64,000 bases of DNA from Ramlibacter henchirensis (lineage in GTDB: Bacteria; Pseudomonadota; Gammaproteobacteria; Burkholderiales; Burkholderiaceae_C). Each line of letters opens with the position of its first letter. Position 1 is the stretch's first letter. The stretch is taken from contig NZ_SMLM01000001.1 of assembly GCF_004682015.1 (NCBI RefSeq), positions 682,001 through 746,000 on the forward strand, given 5' to 3'. The position numbers and the translations under genes were made by a program. The notes beneath the pieces were generated by a model, which did not search any database, was not told the DNA's origin, and saw only the letters and a list, made by a program, of their open reading frames with translations. Below, piece by piece: positions 15,302 through 22,488 of the stretch.

Positions 15302-16210
15302 CTAACCTTTCTCCGCGAACAGGCCGGTGGGCCGCAGCCACAGGATGGCGATCAGCACCACGAACGAGGCCGCCGCCCGGTATTCGGCGCCCACGAGGGT
15401 GACGGAGAAGCTCTCCGCCAGGCCGATGATCAGGCCGCCCAGCACCGCGCCCCACACGGAGCCGATGCCGCCCAGGATGACGGCGGCGAACAGCGGCAGC
15501 AGCAGGTCCATTCCCATGGTGGGTCGCAGCTGCACCGTCAGGCCCACGAACACGCCGGCGATGGCGGCAAGCACGCCGCCCAGGATCCAGGTGGCGCGCA
15601 TCACGCGCTCCGGGTCGATGCCGCTGACGCGGGCCAGCTGTGGATTGAGCGAGGTCGCCCGCATCGCGCGGCCCAGCGTGCTGCGGCCCAGGAACAGGTG
15701 CAGCGCCACCACGCTGGCCAGCGTGAGCGCAAGCACCAGCAGCTGATCGGGCGTGAAGCGCAAACCGCCGTACACGGTGCGCGGCAGCAGCGCGATCGCG
15801 ATCTGCAGTTCCTGCGTGTAGTACTGCGGCACGCCGCCGTAGAAGAAGAACAGCAGGTTGCGCGCTGCGAGCGCCGCGCCGAAGCTGGCGATCACGAGCG
15901 TGATGGCGCCCTGGGCCCGAAGTCGCCGGAACAGCAGCCAGTCGATGCCCAGCGCCAGCAGCGCGGTGCCGGCCATGGCCAGCAGCAGCCCGGCGGCCAG
16001 GGGCCAGCCGAAGGAGAAGGGCGCCCACGGCGCGGCCTGCACGGCAGCGAAGGCTCCCCCCGCCGTGAACGCGATGTACGCACCCCAGGAGAGCAGCTCG
16101 CCGTGGCCGAAGTTGGCGAAGCGCAGGATCGAGAACGTGAGCGTGAGCCCGATGGCGCCCAGCGCGATCGCGGATCCCACGATGAGGCCGTCGGCCAGCA
16201 CCTGCAGCAT
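15302..16210 (-). CDS. livH: Branched-chain-type ABC transporter permease, LivH
   Basis: A 302-residue inner-membrane permease starting LQVLADGLIVGSAIALGAIG. It has the FGHGELLSWGAY motif near residue 35 and the ATPase-coupling loop MRATSLNPQLARVSGID. It ends in an LWLRPTGLFAEKG tail typical of LivH. Its start overlaps the livF stop (TGATG). It pairs with LivM to form the translocation path. Confidence 0.92.
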   Translation of the reverse strand: MLQVLADGLIVGSAIALGAIGLTLTFSILRFANFGHGELLSWGAYIAFTAGGAFAAVQAAPWAPFSFGWPLAAGLLLAMAGTALLALGIDWLLFRRLRAQGAITLVIASFGAALAARNLLFFFYGGVPQYYTQELQIAIALLPRTVYGGLRFTPDQLLVLALTLASVVALHLFLGRSTLGRAMRATSLNPQLARVSGIDPERVMRATWILGGVLAAIAGVFVGLTVQLRPTMGMDLLLPLFAAVILGGIGSVWGAVLGGLIIGLAESFSVTLVGAEYRAAASFVVLIAILWLRPTGLFAEKG

Positions 16211-16938
16211 CAGGAGGCGGCCTCCACGTGGCGGCCGAGGTACAGCTCGGCGATGCGCGCGTCGCGCGCCAGTTCCGCCGCGGGGGCGACCACGCGTTCG
16301 CGCCCTTCGACCAGCACCGCCGCGCGGTCGGCGATGCCCAGGGCCGCCTTCACGTTCTGCTCCACCAGCACCAGCGTCACGCCGGCGGCGCGGATTTCGC
16401 GCAGCTTGCCGAAGACTTCCACCACCATGCGCGGCGACAGCCCGGCCGAGGGCTCGTCGAGCATCAGCACGTGCGGGATGCGAACCAGGGCGCGGGCGAT
16501 GGCCAGCATCTGCCGCTGGCCGCCCGACAGGCGCCCGGCCAGCAGCGTGCGCTGGCGCGCCAGGTCCGGGAACAGCTCATACAAGGCCGGCAGTCGGTCG
16601 CGCGCCGGCACCTTCTGCAGCGCCGCGGCCAGTTCCAGGTTCTCGGCGATCGTGAGGTTGGTGAACACGTTCTCGGTCTGCGGCACGAAGCCGAGTCCCA
16701 GGGCGCCGAGCCGGTGCGCGGGCACGCGCGTGATGTCCTGCTCGCCGAGGCGCACGCTGCCCGCCGTCACGGGCACCAGGCCGGCCACCGCCTTGACCAG
16801 CGTGGACTTGCCCGCGCCGTTGGGGCCGAGGATTGCGACGATCTCGCCCGGCTGCGCGGCCAGGCTGGCGCCGCGCACGATGGGCAGGCCCGGCTCGTAC
16901 CCGGCCTCGAGGTCGGCTATCACCAGCGGAAGGCTCAT
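16210..16938 (-). CDS. livF: Branched-chain-type ABC transporter ATPase, LivF
   Basis: A 242-residue ABC ATPase. Walker A is GPNGAGKST, the signature is RLSGGQRQML, Walker B is VLMLDEPSAGL, followed by the H-loop region. The AHRLGALGLGFVPQTENVF Q-loop region and the short length are typical of LivF. The start at 16938 overlaps the livG stop by 4 bp. An upstream open frame without a ribosome site was not used. Confidence 0.92.
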   Translation of the reverse strand: MSLPLVIADLEAGYEPGLPIVRGASLAAQPGEIVAILGPNGAGKSTLVKAVAGLVPVTAGSVRLGEQDITRVPAHRLGALGLGFVPQTENVFTNLTIAENLELAAALQKVPARDRLPALYELFPDLARQRTLLAGRLSGGQRQMLAIARALVRIPHVLMLDEPSAGLSPRMVVEVFGKLREIRAAGVTLVLVEQNVKAALGIADRAAVLVEGRERVVAPAAELARDARIAELYLGRHVEAAS

Positions 16939-17690
16939 GCCGTCGCGCCCAGGTAGGCCTCGACCACCTGCGGGTCGCGCAGCACGTCGCCAGGCGTGCC
17001 CGAAGCGAGCAGCCGGCCCTGCGCCATCACCAGCACCGGGTCGCACAGCGAGGCCACCAGGTCCATGTTGTGCTCGATGATGAGGAAGCTGGTGCCCTGC
17101 CGGTGCAGCGCGGCGATGCGGTCCACGATGGTGTCCAGCAGCGCCGGGTTGACACCCGCGCCGGGCTCATCCAGCAGCACCAGCCGGGGCTGCGCCACCA
17201 TCACGCGCGCCAGTTCCAGCAGCTTGCGCTGGCCGCCGGAGAGCACGCGGGCCGGCTCGGCCGCCAGCGCCGACAGGCCGACGAAATCCAGCCAGTGCAG
17301 GGCGCTTTCGCGCACCTGGCGCTCCTGCGCCGCCACGCTGCCGCCGGCCAGCCAGTTGCGCCAGAAGGCCTCGCCGGCCTGCCCGCCGGGGGCGAGCATC
17401 ACGTTCTCCAGCACCGACATGGCGGCGAAAGGGCGCGGGATCTGGAAGGTGCGCGCCAAGCCCGCCGCGAAGATGCGGTGCGGCGGCAGGCCGGTGATGT
17501 CGCGGCCGTCCAGCGTGATGCGCCCGGCCGTCGGGCGATGGGCGCCCGCGATGAGGTTGAACAGCGTGGTCTTGCCGGCGCCGTTCGGGCCGATCAGGCC
17601 GGTGATGCGCCCCGGCGCAAGGGAGCAGGAAACGCCGTCCACCGCGCGATTGCCGCCGAACGACTTGACCACCCCGTCCAGAACTAACAT
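16935..17690 (-). CDS. livG: Branched-chain-type ABC transporter ATPase, LivG
   Basis: A 251-residue ABC ATPase. Walker A is GPNGAGKTT, signature LSGGQRKLLE, Walker B LVLLDEPGAGVNP and the H-loop is IIEHNMD. The EPGAGVNP and IEHNMD forms are LivG-type. First gene of the minus-strand transporter operon. Its start is only 32 bp from the divergent TIGR04076 gene, so the two transcription units share one control region. Confidence 0.92.
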   Translation of the reverse strand: MLVLDGVVKSFGGNRAVDGVSCSLAPGRITGLIGPNGAGKTTLFNLIAGAHRPTAGRITLDGRDITGLPPHRIFAAGLARTFQIPRPFAAMSVLENVMLAPGGQAGEAFWRNWLAGGSVAAQERQVRESALHWLDFVGLSALAAEPARVLSGGQRKLLELARVMVAQPRLVLLDEPGAGVNPALLDTIVDRIAALHRQGTSFLIIEHNMDLVASLCDPVLVMAQGRLLASGTPGDVLRDPQVVEAYLGATA

Positions 17691-17694
17691 ACGT

Positions 17695-17713
17695 CGATTC
17701 TTGCATTGAATCG
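17695..17713. promoter_or_regulatory. Inverted repeat in the 32-bp livG/TIGR04076 divergent spacer
   Basis: CGATTC (17695-17700) and GAATCG (17708-17713) are perfect 6-bp arms around TTGCATT. With only 32 bp between the two start codons, both promoters must overlap neighbouring coding sequence. A protein bound here would affect both units. No regulator gene is adjacent. Confidence 0.4.
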
Positions 17714-17722
17714 GAGCACGCC

Positions 17723-18061
17723 ATGGACGACGGATTCGAGCTGCACGACCTGCGCGTTGAAGTGGTGGGCCCGCCCGACGCGCGCATCTTCTGCGGCGCG
17801 CGGCTGGGCGATTCCTTCGAGCTGCGCGGCGAGATGCTGCACCTGCCGCCCGGCCAGGGCTTTTCCATCTACTCGCTCGCGGCGCTGCTGCCCCTGTTGC
17901 CGGCCAAGCAGCGCGCCACCGATCCGAACGACTGGATGTCCACGGACGCGGAGGTCGCCTGCCCGGACCCGAACTGCCCCACGCGCTTTCGCATCACCCG
18001 TATCGGCAAGCGGCACTTCCGCCATGCCGACACGACGGCCGTGCCGCTGGTGAAATCATGA
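17723..18061 (+). CDS. TIGR04076-family small protein
   Basis: A 112-residue protein: an N-terminal strand LHDLRVEVVGPPD, a single Cys in ARIFCGARLGDSFEL, a middle GFSIYSLAALLPLLPAKQR helix and a C-terminal CPDPNCPTRFRITRI. This order of Cys, hydrophobic helix (ALYPF-like) and CPDP.NPV.F segment matches the TIGR04076 family, often found with aldo/keto reductases. The conserved cysteines suggest a metal or redox role, unproven. It overlaps the aldo/keto reductase gene by ATGA, so the two are co-translated. Confidence 0.68.
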   Translation: MDDGFELHDLRVEVVGPPDARIFCGARLGDSFELRGEMLHLPPGQGFSIYSLAALLPLLPAKQRATDPNDWMSTDAEVACPDPNCPTRFRITRIGKRHFRHADTTAVPLVKS

Positions 18062-19080
18062 AGGTCGAGACCTTCGAGCTCGCACCGGGCTACGTCATCC
18101 CGCGCCTGGTGCGCGGTGGTTGGCAGCTGGCCGGCGACCACGGCGAAGTCGATGCCGCCCGCGCCATCGACGACATGGCGCAGTTCGTGCGCGCGGGCAT
18201 CAACACGTTCGACTGTGCGGACATCTACACCGGGGTGGAGGCGCTGATCGGCCAGTACCGGCTGCGCGACCCTTCGCTCAAGGTGCACACCAAGTTCGTG
18301 CCCGACCTGGAGGACCTGCCGCGGGTGGACGAGGTCTACGTTCGGCGCATCAATGCGCGCTCGCGCGAACGCCTGCACACGCTGGCGCTCGATCTCGTGC
18401 AGTTCCACTGGTGGGATTACGCCGTGCCGGGCATGGTGCCTGTGGCGCAGCTGCTTGCGCGCCTGCGCGAGGAGGGGCTGGTGCGGCACCTGGGCGGCAC
18501 CAACTTCGACGCGCCGCATACGGAGCAGATGCTCGATGCGGGCTTGCCGCTGGTGAGCATGCAGGTGCAGTACTCCCTGCTGGATCGCCGGCCCGCCGGC
18601 GCGATGGCCGCCCTGTGCGCCCGCTCGCCCGTGCGGCTGCTGTGCTACGGCACGCTGGCCGGCGGCTTGCTGACCGCCCGCTGGTTGGGCGCGGAGGAGC
18701 CGGGCCAGCTGTCCAACCGTTCGCACATCAAGTACAAGCTGGTCATCGACGACTTCGGCGGCTGGGCCGCCTTCCAGGACTTGCTGGCGCTGCTGCAGCG
18801 CATCGGCGACAAGCACGGCGTGGGGCTGTCGGCGGTGGCCACGCGCTGGGTGCTGGACCAACCCCATGTGGCGGCTGCGATCGTCGGCGCGCGCTACGCC
18901 GCCCACCTTCCCGAGCACCTGCAGGTGTTCGACTTCCGCCTGGACGCGGCCGACCGCGCCGGCATCGACCGGCTGCTGGCACGCTGCCCCGGGCCGCAGG
19001 GCGATACTTACGCGCTGGAGCGCGATCGCGCGGGCCGGCACGGACGCATCATGAAGTACAACCTGAACAAGGCCGACTGA
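18058..19080 (+). CDS. Aldo/keto reductase family protein
   Basis: A 340-residue TIM-barrel protein. The N-terminus is FELAPGYVIPRLVRGGWQLA. Expected tetrad positions are Asp and Tyr in INTFDCADIYTG, Lys in KVHTKFVPD and His in LVQFHWWDY. The C-terminal NADPH region reads AAIVGARYAAHLPEHLQV. It shares its start and the QFHWW, LLDRRP/A and YGTLAGG motifs with the AKR part of the gene at 20410, so the two are paralogues flanking the ABC receptor gene. Substrate is unknown. Confidence 0.85.
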   Translation: MKVETFELAPGYVIPRLVRGGWQLAGDHGEVDAARAIDDMAQFVRAGINTFDCADIYTGVEALIGQYRLRDPSLKVHTKFVPDLEDLPRVDEVYVRRINARSRERLHTLALDLVQFHWWDYAVPGMVPVAQLLARLREEGLVRHLGGTNFDAPHTEQMLDAGLPLVSMQVQYSLLDRRPAGAMAALCARSPVRLLCYGTLAGGLLTARWLGAEEPGQLSNRSHIKYKLVIDDFGGWAAFQDLLALLQRIGDKHGVGLSAVATRWVLDQPHVAAAIVGARYAAHLPEHLQVFDFRLDAADRAGIDRLLARCPGPQGDTYALERDRAGRHGRIMKYNLNKAD

Positions 19081-19102
19081 TCACTTCAAGGAGAACATCG
19101 CC

Positions 19103-20410
19103 ATGCGCATCACCTGGTCCCTGCTGCTGGCCGCGCTCGCGTCGGCCGCCGTCCTGCCCGCCGTTGCGCAGGCCCCTGCTGCATCCGCGCCCGCCGCTCC
19201 GGGCGTCGGCTGCCGGCATACCGTCGGCATGGTGGTGTCGCTCACCGGCCCGGCCGGCCGCTTCGGCCAGGCCGCATCCAAGTCCGTGGAGCTGGCGTTC
19301 GCCGACCTCAACCGCGCCGCAGGTGCCGCCGGCATCGCCGGCTGCCAGCTGGTGCACGAGGTGCGCGACAGCCAGAGCCAGGGCGCCGTGGCGGTGGACC
19401 AGGCCCGCCAGCTGGTCGACCTGCGCAAGGTGCCGGTCATCATCGGCAGCATCATCTCGTCCGACTCGATTCCCATGGCCACCTCGGTCACCGGGCCGGC
19501 CGGCGTGGTGCAGGTGTCGCCCGCGTCCTCCTCGCCAACGCTCACGCGCCTCGCGACGGAAGGCCAGACCAAGGGCTGGTTCTTCCGCACCATCACGTCC
19601 GACGCGCTGCAGGGCACCGCGGCGGCCAAGTACGCGCTCGACCAGGGGCTGCGCGAACTGGCCGTGATCCACGTGAACAACGACTTCGGCGTCAACATGC
19701 TGGCCGAGTTCCGCAAGGCCTACGAGGCCCTGGGCGGCAAGATCCACACGGTCACGCCCTACAACCAGGCGCAGTCGTCCTATGCACCGGAAGTTACGCG
19801 GGCACTGCAGTCCAACCCGCCCGCGCTCTACCTGATCGGCTATCCCGGCGACGGCACCACCATCCTGCGCACCTGGATCCAGCAGGGCGGGCCCCAGCGC
19901 ATCCTGCTGAACGACGGCATGAACTCCGCCGACCTGATCAAGGGCGTGGGACCGCAGTTCATGAACAACGCGTACGGCACCTCCTCGGGCACCACGCGCA
20001 CCCCGAGCACCGAGTATTTCGGCCGCGCCTATCCCGCCATGAGCGGCGGCTTCGATGCCAACGCGCCCGCCGCCGACCGCTCCTATGACGCGGCCGCGAT
20101 CGTCGGGCTGGCCATCGCCCGGGCCGGCAAGTTCGAGGCCGGCGCGATCCGCGACGCCATCCGCGAGGTCACCCGCCCGGGCGGCGAGGTGGTGCATGCG
20201 GGGCCGGAAGGCTTCACCAAGGCGCTGCAGCTGATCCGCGACCGCAAGCCGGTGCGCTACGTGGGCGTGATCGGCCCGGTGGACTTCGACCGCAACGGCG
20301 ACATCGTCGGCCCGTTCCGCCTGTGGCGCATCCAGAACGGCGAAGTGGTCACCACCGGCCAGATGAGCGCCGAGGAAGTGCAGGGCGTGCAGTCGAAGCT
20401 GCCGCGCTGA
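19103..20410 (+). CDS. Branched-chain-type ABC transporter substrate-binding protein
   Basis: A 435-residue periplasmic type I binding protein. The signal peptide ends near VAQAPA at about residue 25. The mature part has a CRHTVGMVVSLTGPAGRFGQ opening and a VIIGSIISSDSIPMATSV ligand loop. An AAGGAG ribosome site lies at 19088-19093. It is the probable receptor of livGFHM, although it is transcribed from the opposite strand between two aldo/keto reductase genes. It ends with 1-bp overlap into the AKR-Rid fusion. Confidence 0.88.
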   Translation: MRITWSLLLAALASAAVLPAVAQAPAASAPAAPGVGCRHTVGMVVSLTGPAGRFGQAASKSVELAFADLNRAAGAAGIAGCQLVHEVRDSQSQGAVAVDQARQLVDLRKVPVIIGSIISSDSIPMATSVTGPAGVVQVSPASSSPTLTRLATEGQTKGWFFRTITSDALQGTAAAKYALDQGLRELAVIHVNNDFGVNMLAEFRKAYEALGGKIHTVTPYNQAQSSYAPEVTRALQSNPPALYLIGYPGDGTTILRTWIQQGGPQRILLNDGMNSADLIKGVGPQFMNNAYGTSSGTTRTPSTEYFGRAYPAMSGGFDANAPAADRSYDAAAIVGLAIARAGKFEAGAIRDAIREVTRPGGEVVHAGPEGFTKALQLIRDRKPVRYVGVIGPVDFDRNGDIVGPFRLWRIQNGEVVTTGQMSAEEVQGVQSKLPR

Positions 20411-21861
20411 TGCTGCCTACGACCGAGCTCGCACCCGGGCTCGTCATCCCGCGCATCGTCACCGGCCTGTGGCAGGTGGCGGACATGGAACGCGGGGGCC
20501 AGCTGCTCGATCCCGTGGCCGGCGCGGGTGCGATGGCCGCGTATGCGGCCGAAGGCTTCACCGCGTTCGACATGGCCGACCACTACGGCTCGGCCGAGGT
20601 CATCACCGGCCAGGCACGAGCGCAGGGCGTGGCCCTGCAGGCCTTCACCAAGTGGTGCCCGCGGCCGGGGCCGATGCCACGCGACGTGGTGCGCGCGGGC
20701 GTGCAGCGGGCGCTCGAGCGCATGCGCACCGGGTGCATCGACCTGATGCAGTTCCACTGGTGGACGTTCGAGCACCCGCAGTACCTGGATGCCATGGCGG
20801 AGCTGGCGGCGCTGCGAGCCGAGGGCCTCGTGCGGCACCTGGGCCTGACCAACTTCGATACCGCGCACTTGCGGGTGCTACTGGCCCAGGGCATTCCGGT
20901 CGCCAGCAATCAGGTGTGCATCTCGTTGCTGGATCGGCGCGCGCTGGGCGACATGTCGGCGTTGTGCCTCACGCGCGGCGTGCGCCTGCTGGCGTACGGC
21001 ACGCTGGGCGGCGGCTTCCTGTCGGAGCGCTGGCTGGGCGTGCCCGAGCCGGCGCGCGTGGACGACTGGAGCAAGATGAAGTACCGCCGCTTCATCGACG
21101 CGGCGGGCGGCTGGGCGGCGCTGCAGGCGGTGCTGCGGGCGGCTGACGGCATCGCCCGCAAGCACGGCGTTTCCATCGCCAACGTGGCGACGCGCTGGGT
21201 GCTCGAGCAGCCCGCGGTCGCGGCGGTGATCGTCGGCGCGCGCCTGGGCGAATCGGAACACCGCGCCGACAACCTAGCCCTGTTCCGGTTCTCGCTGGAC
21301 GACGAGGACCGGTCCTGGCTGGAGGAGGCCTTCGCGCAGACGCGCCCCATTCCCGGCGATTGCGGCGACGAGTACCGCAAGCCGCCCTTCCTGACCGCGT
21401 CGGGCGACCTGAGCCACCACCTGGAAAGCCTGTCGCCGGTGTACCGGGCCGAACCCGTGCCCGGGCGCCCTGGCCGGCTGCGTGTCGACAGTGGCAGCGT
21501 CTGGGAGCCGCTGGCCGGCTACGCGCGCGCGGTGCGCGACGGCGACCGCATCGACGTGTCCGGCACCACCGCCACGCACGGCAGCGCTGGCGTGGTGGCG
21601 CCCGAGGACGCAGGGGCGCAGACGACTTTCATCCTCGACAAGATCTCCGCCAGCCTGCGCAGCCTGGGCGGCAGCCTGGACGACGTGGTACGTACCCGCG
21701 TGTACCTGCGGGAGGTGGACGACTGGGAGGCCGTGGCGCGGGCGCACGGTCGCGTGTTCGGCGACATCCGCCCGTCCAACACAATGCTGCAGGTGGGCGC
21801 CCTGATCGGCACAGGCTACCGCGTTGAGATCGAGGCCGAGGCACAGGTCAGTCACCCCTAG
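20410..21861 (+). CDS. Aldo/keto reductase fused to a C-terminal Rid (YjgF/YER057c) domain
   Basis: A 483-residue two-domain protein. Residues about 1-330 are an aldo/keto reductase: FTAFDMADHYGSAEV holds the Asp/Tyr pair, AFTKWCPRPG the Lys and LMQFHWWTF the His, with AAVIVGARLGESEHR as the nucleotide site. Residues about 370-480 are a Rid domain (YARAVRDGDRIDVSGT, then SLGGSLDDVVRTRVYL, then YRVEIEAEAQ). The segment before the last strand reads PSNTMLQVGAL, lacking the Arg that canonical RidA uses for imine deamination. The fusion implies that a reduced or reactive carbonyl/imine intermediate is handled on one chain. The start uses the ATG overlapping the receptor stop. Confidence 0.85.
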   Translation: MLPTTELAPGLVIPRIVTGLWQVADMERGGQLLDPVAGAGAMAAYAAEGFTAFDMADHYGSAEVITGQARAQGVALQAFTKWCPRPGPMPRDVVRAGVQRALERMRTGCIDLMQFHWWTFEHPQYLDAMAELAALRAEGLVRHLGLTNFDTAHLRVLLAQGIPVASNQVCISLLDRRALGDMSALCLTRGVRLLAYGTLGGGFLSERWLGVPEPARVDDWSKMKYRRFIDAAGGWAALQAVLRAADGIARKHGVSIANVATRWVLEQPAVAAVIVGARLGESEHRADNLALFRFSLDDEDRSWLEEAFAQTRPIPGDCGDEYRKPPFLTASGDLSHHLESLSPVYRAEPVPGRPGRLRVDSGSVWEPLAGYARAVRDGDRIDVSGTTATHGSAGVVAPEDAGAQTTFILDKISASLRSLGGSLDDVVRTRVYLREVDDWEAVARAHGRVFGDIRPSNTMLQVGALIGTGYRVEIEAEAQVSHP

Positions 21862-22115
21862 GGTTTCGCGCTAGCTGCTGCAGGCCGCCGCATAGCGAGA
21901 TACAGGGGAGCGGCGAGCAGCCGTTGGTTGCCGCCGAGATCGCGTCGCGAGTGGGGGGAGAGCCTCCGGGGCGCTGAAGCCGCTTTCGGGCATCCTGCTG
22001 GTCGCGCCGAGCGGACTGCAGGGCTGGAAGCTGTCGCGCCATCTGTCACCGGCAGCTGAACGGTGTCGGCTGCTAGGAATTACATAGCGGCCGATGCAGA
22101 GTCCGTGTAGGGAGG
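21862..22115. other. Spacer between the AKR-Rid gene and tRNA-Lys
   Basis: No protein gene is supported here. No T-run hairpin was found for the end of the accessory operon. With the tRNA (22116-22191) and the 22192-22488 spacer this makes a 627-bp stretch free of coding sequence, the longest in the window. The right-hand spacer holds a hairpin and a tRNA-like fragment, listed separately. Confidence 0.55.
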
Positions 22116-22191
22116 TGGTGGGTCCTGTAGGATTCGAACCTACGACCTACGGATTAAGAGTCCGCTGCTCTACCAACTGAGCTAAGAACCC
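22116..22191 (-). tRNA. tRNA-Lys(CTT)
   Basis: 76 nt on the minus strand. The acceptor GGGTTCT pairs with AGGACCC, the D-loop contains AGTTGGTA, the T-arm contains GTTCGAATC, and CCA is encoded at 22116-22118. The anticodon loop reads CTCTTAA, giving anticodon CTT (codon AAG). The 5' end is at 22191. No terminator with a T-run is obvious on its 3' side. Confidence 0.95.
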
Positions 22192-22201
22192 ACTTTTCGG
22201 A

Positions 22202-22227
22202 CAAACGCCGCGCTGCGGCGGCGTTTG
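22202..22227. repeat. 10-bp perfect hairpin just upstream of tRNA-Lys
   Basis: CAAACGCCGC (22202-22211) pairs with GCGGCGTTTG (22218-22227) around a 6-nt loop. It lies 11 bp before the 5' end of the tRNA on the minus strand. There is no T-run on either side, so it is not a standard terminator. It may be a processing signal or the end of a lost upstream tRNA transcript. Confidence 0.45.
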
Positions 22228-22240
22228 GGAAACGGTGTTG

Positions 22241-22267
22241 TGGTGGAGAAGTGGATATCGACTCCCC
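22241..22267 (-). other. tRNA-like 3'-end remnant (acceptor plus CCA)
   Basis: On the minus strand this stretch ends in CTTCTCCACCA after a TCGATAT motif, like the T-loop, acceptor and CCA of a tRNA. It resembles the matching part of tRNA-Ala at 26738-26765 when the two are laid side by side, but its T-stem no longer pairs. It has the same orientation as tRNA-Lys. It could be a decayed tandem tRNA or an old attachment-site copy. The AT-richer sequence at 22270-22310 next to it is also unlike its surroundings. Confidence 0.35.
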
Positions 22268-22488
22268 GCACAAATGTATCCACTATTGTATCTAACAAGG
22301 CCTTGACTCTGTTCAGCTAGTCCTTGGACTTGGTGAATACGTATGTGTTGAGTGTATCACACCGAGCCTATCGAGCCGCAGGCAGGCCATCTCATCGCCT
22401 TGCCACAGCCCGGGTGCCATCCTTGCCCGACAGGGCCCGTCGGCCCCAGCCGACTGCGCAAACGGCGGCTGGCAACCAGCATGACCCC

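Noticed and set aside
22202..22227. Rho-independent terminator next to tRNA-Lys
   Set aside because: The hairpin is perfect but no T-run follows in either direction, and it lies on the 5' side of the tRNA.
22296..22305. Direct repeat linking 22296-22305 (AAGGCCTTG) with the tRNA-Ala terminator stem
   Set aside because: Short palindromic word; likely chance. Not enough to claim an att pair.
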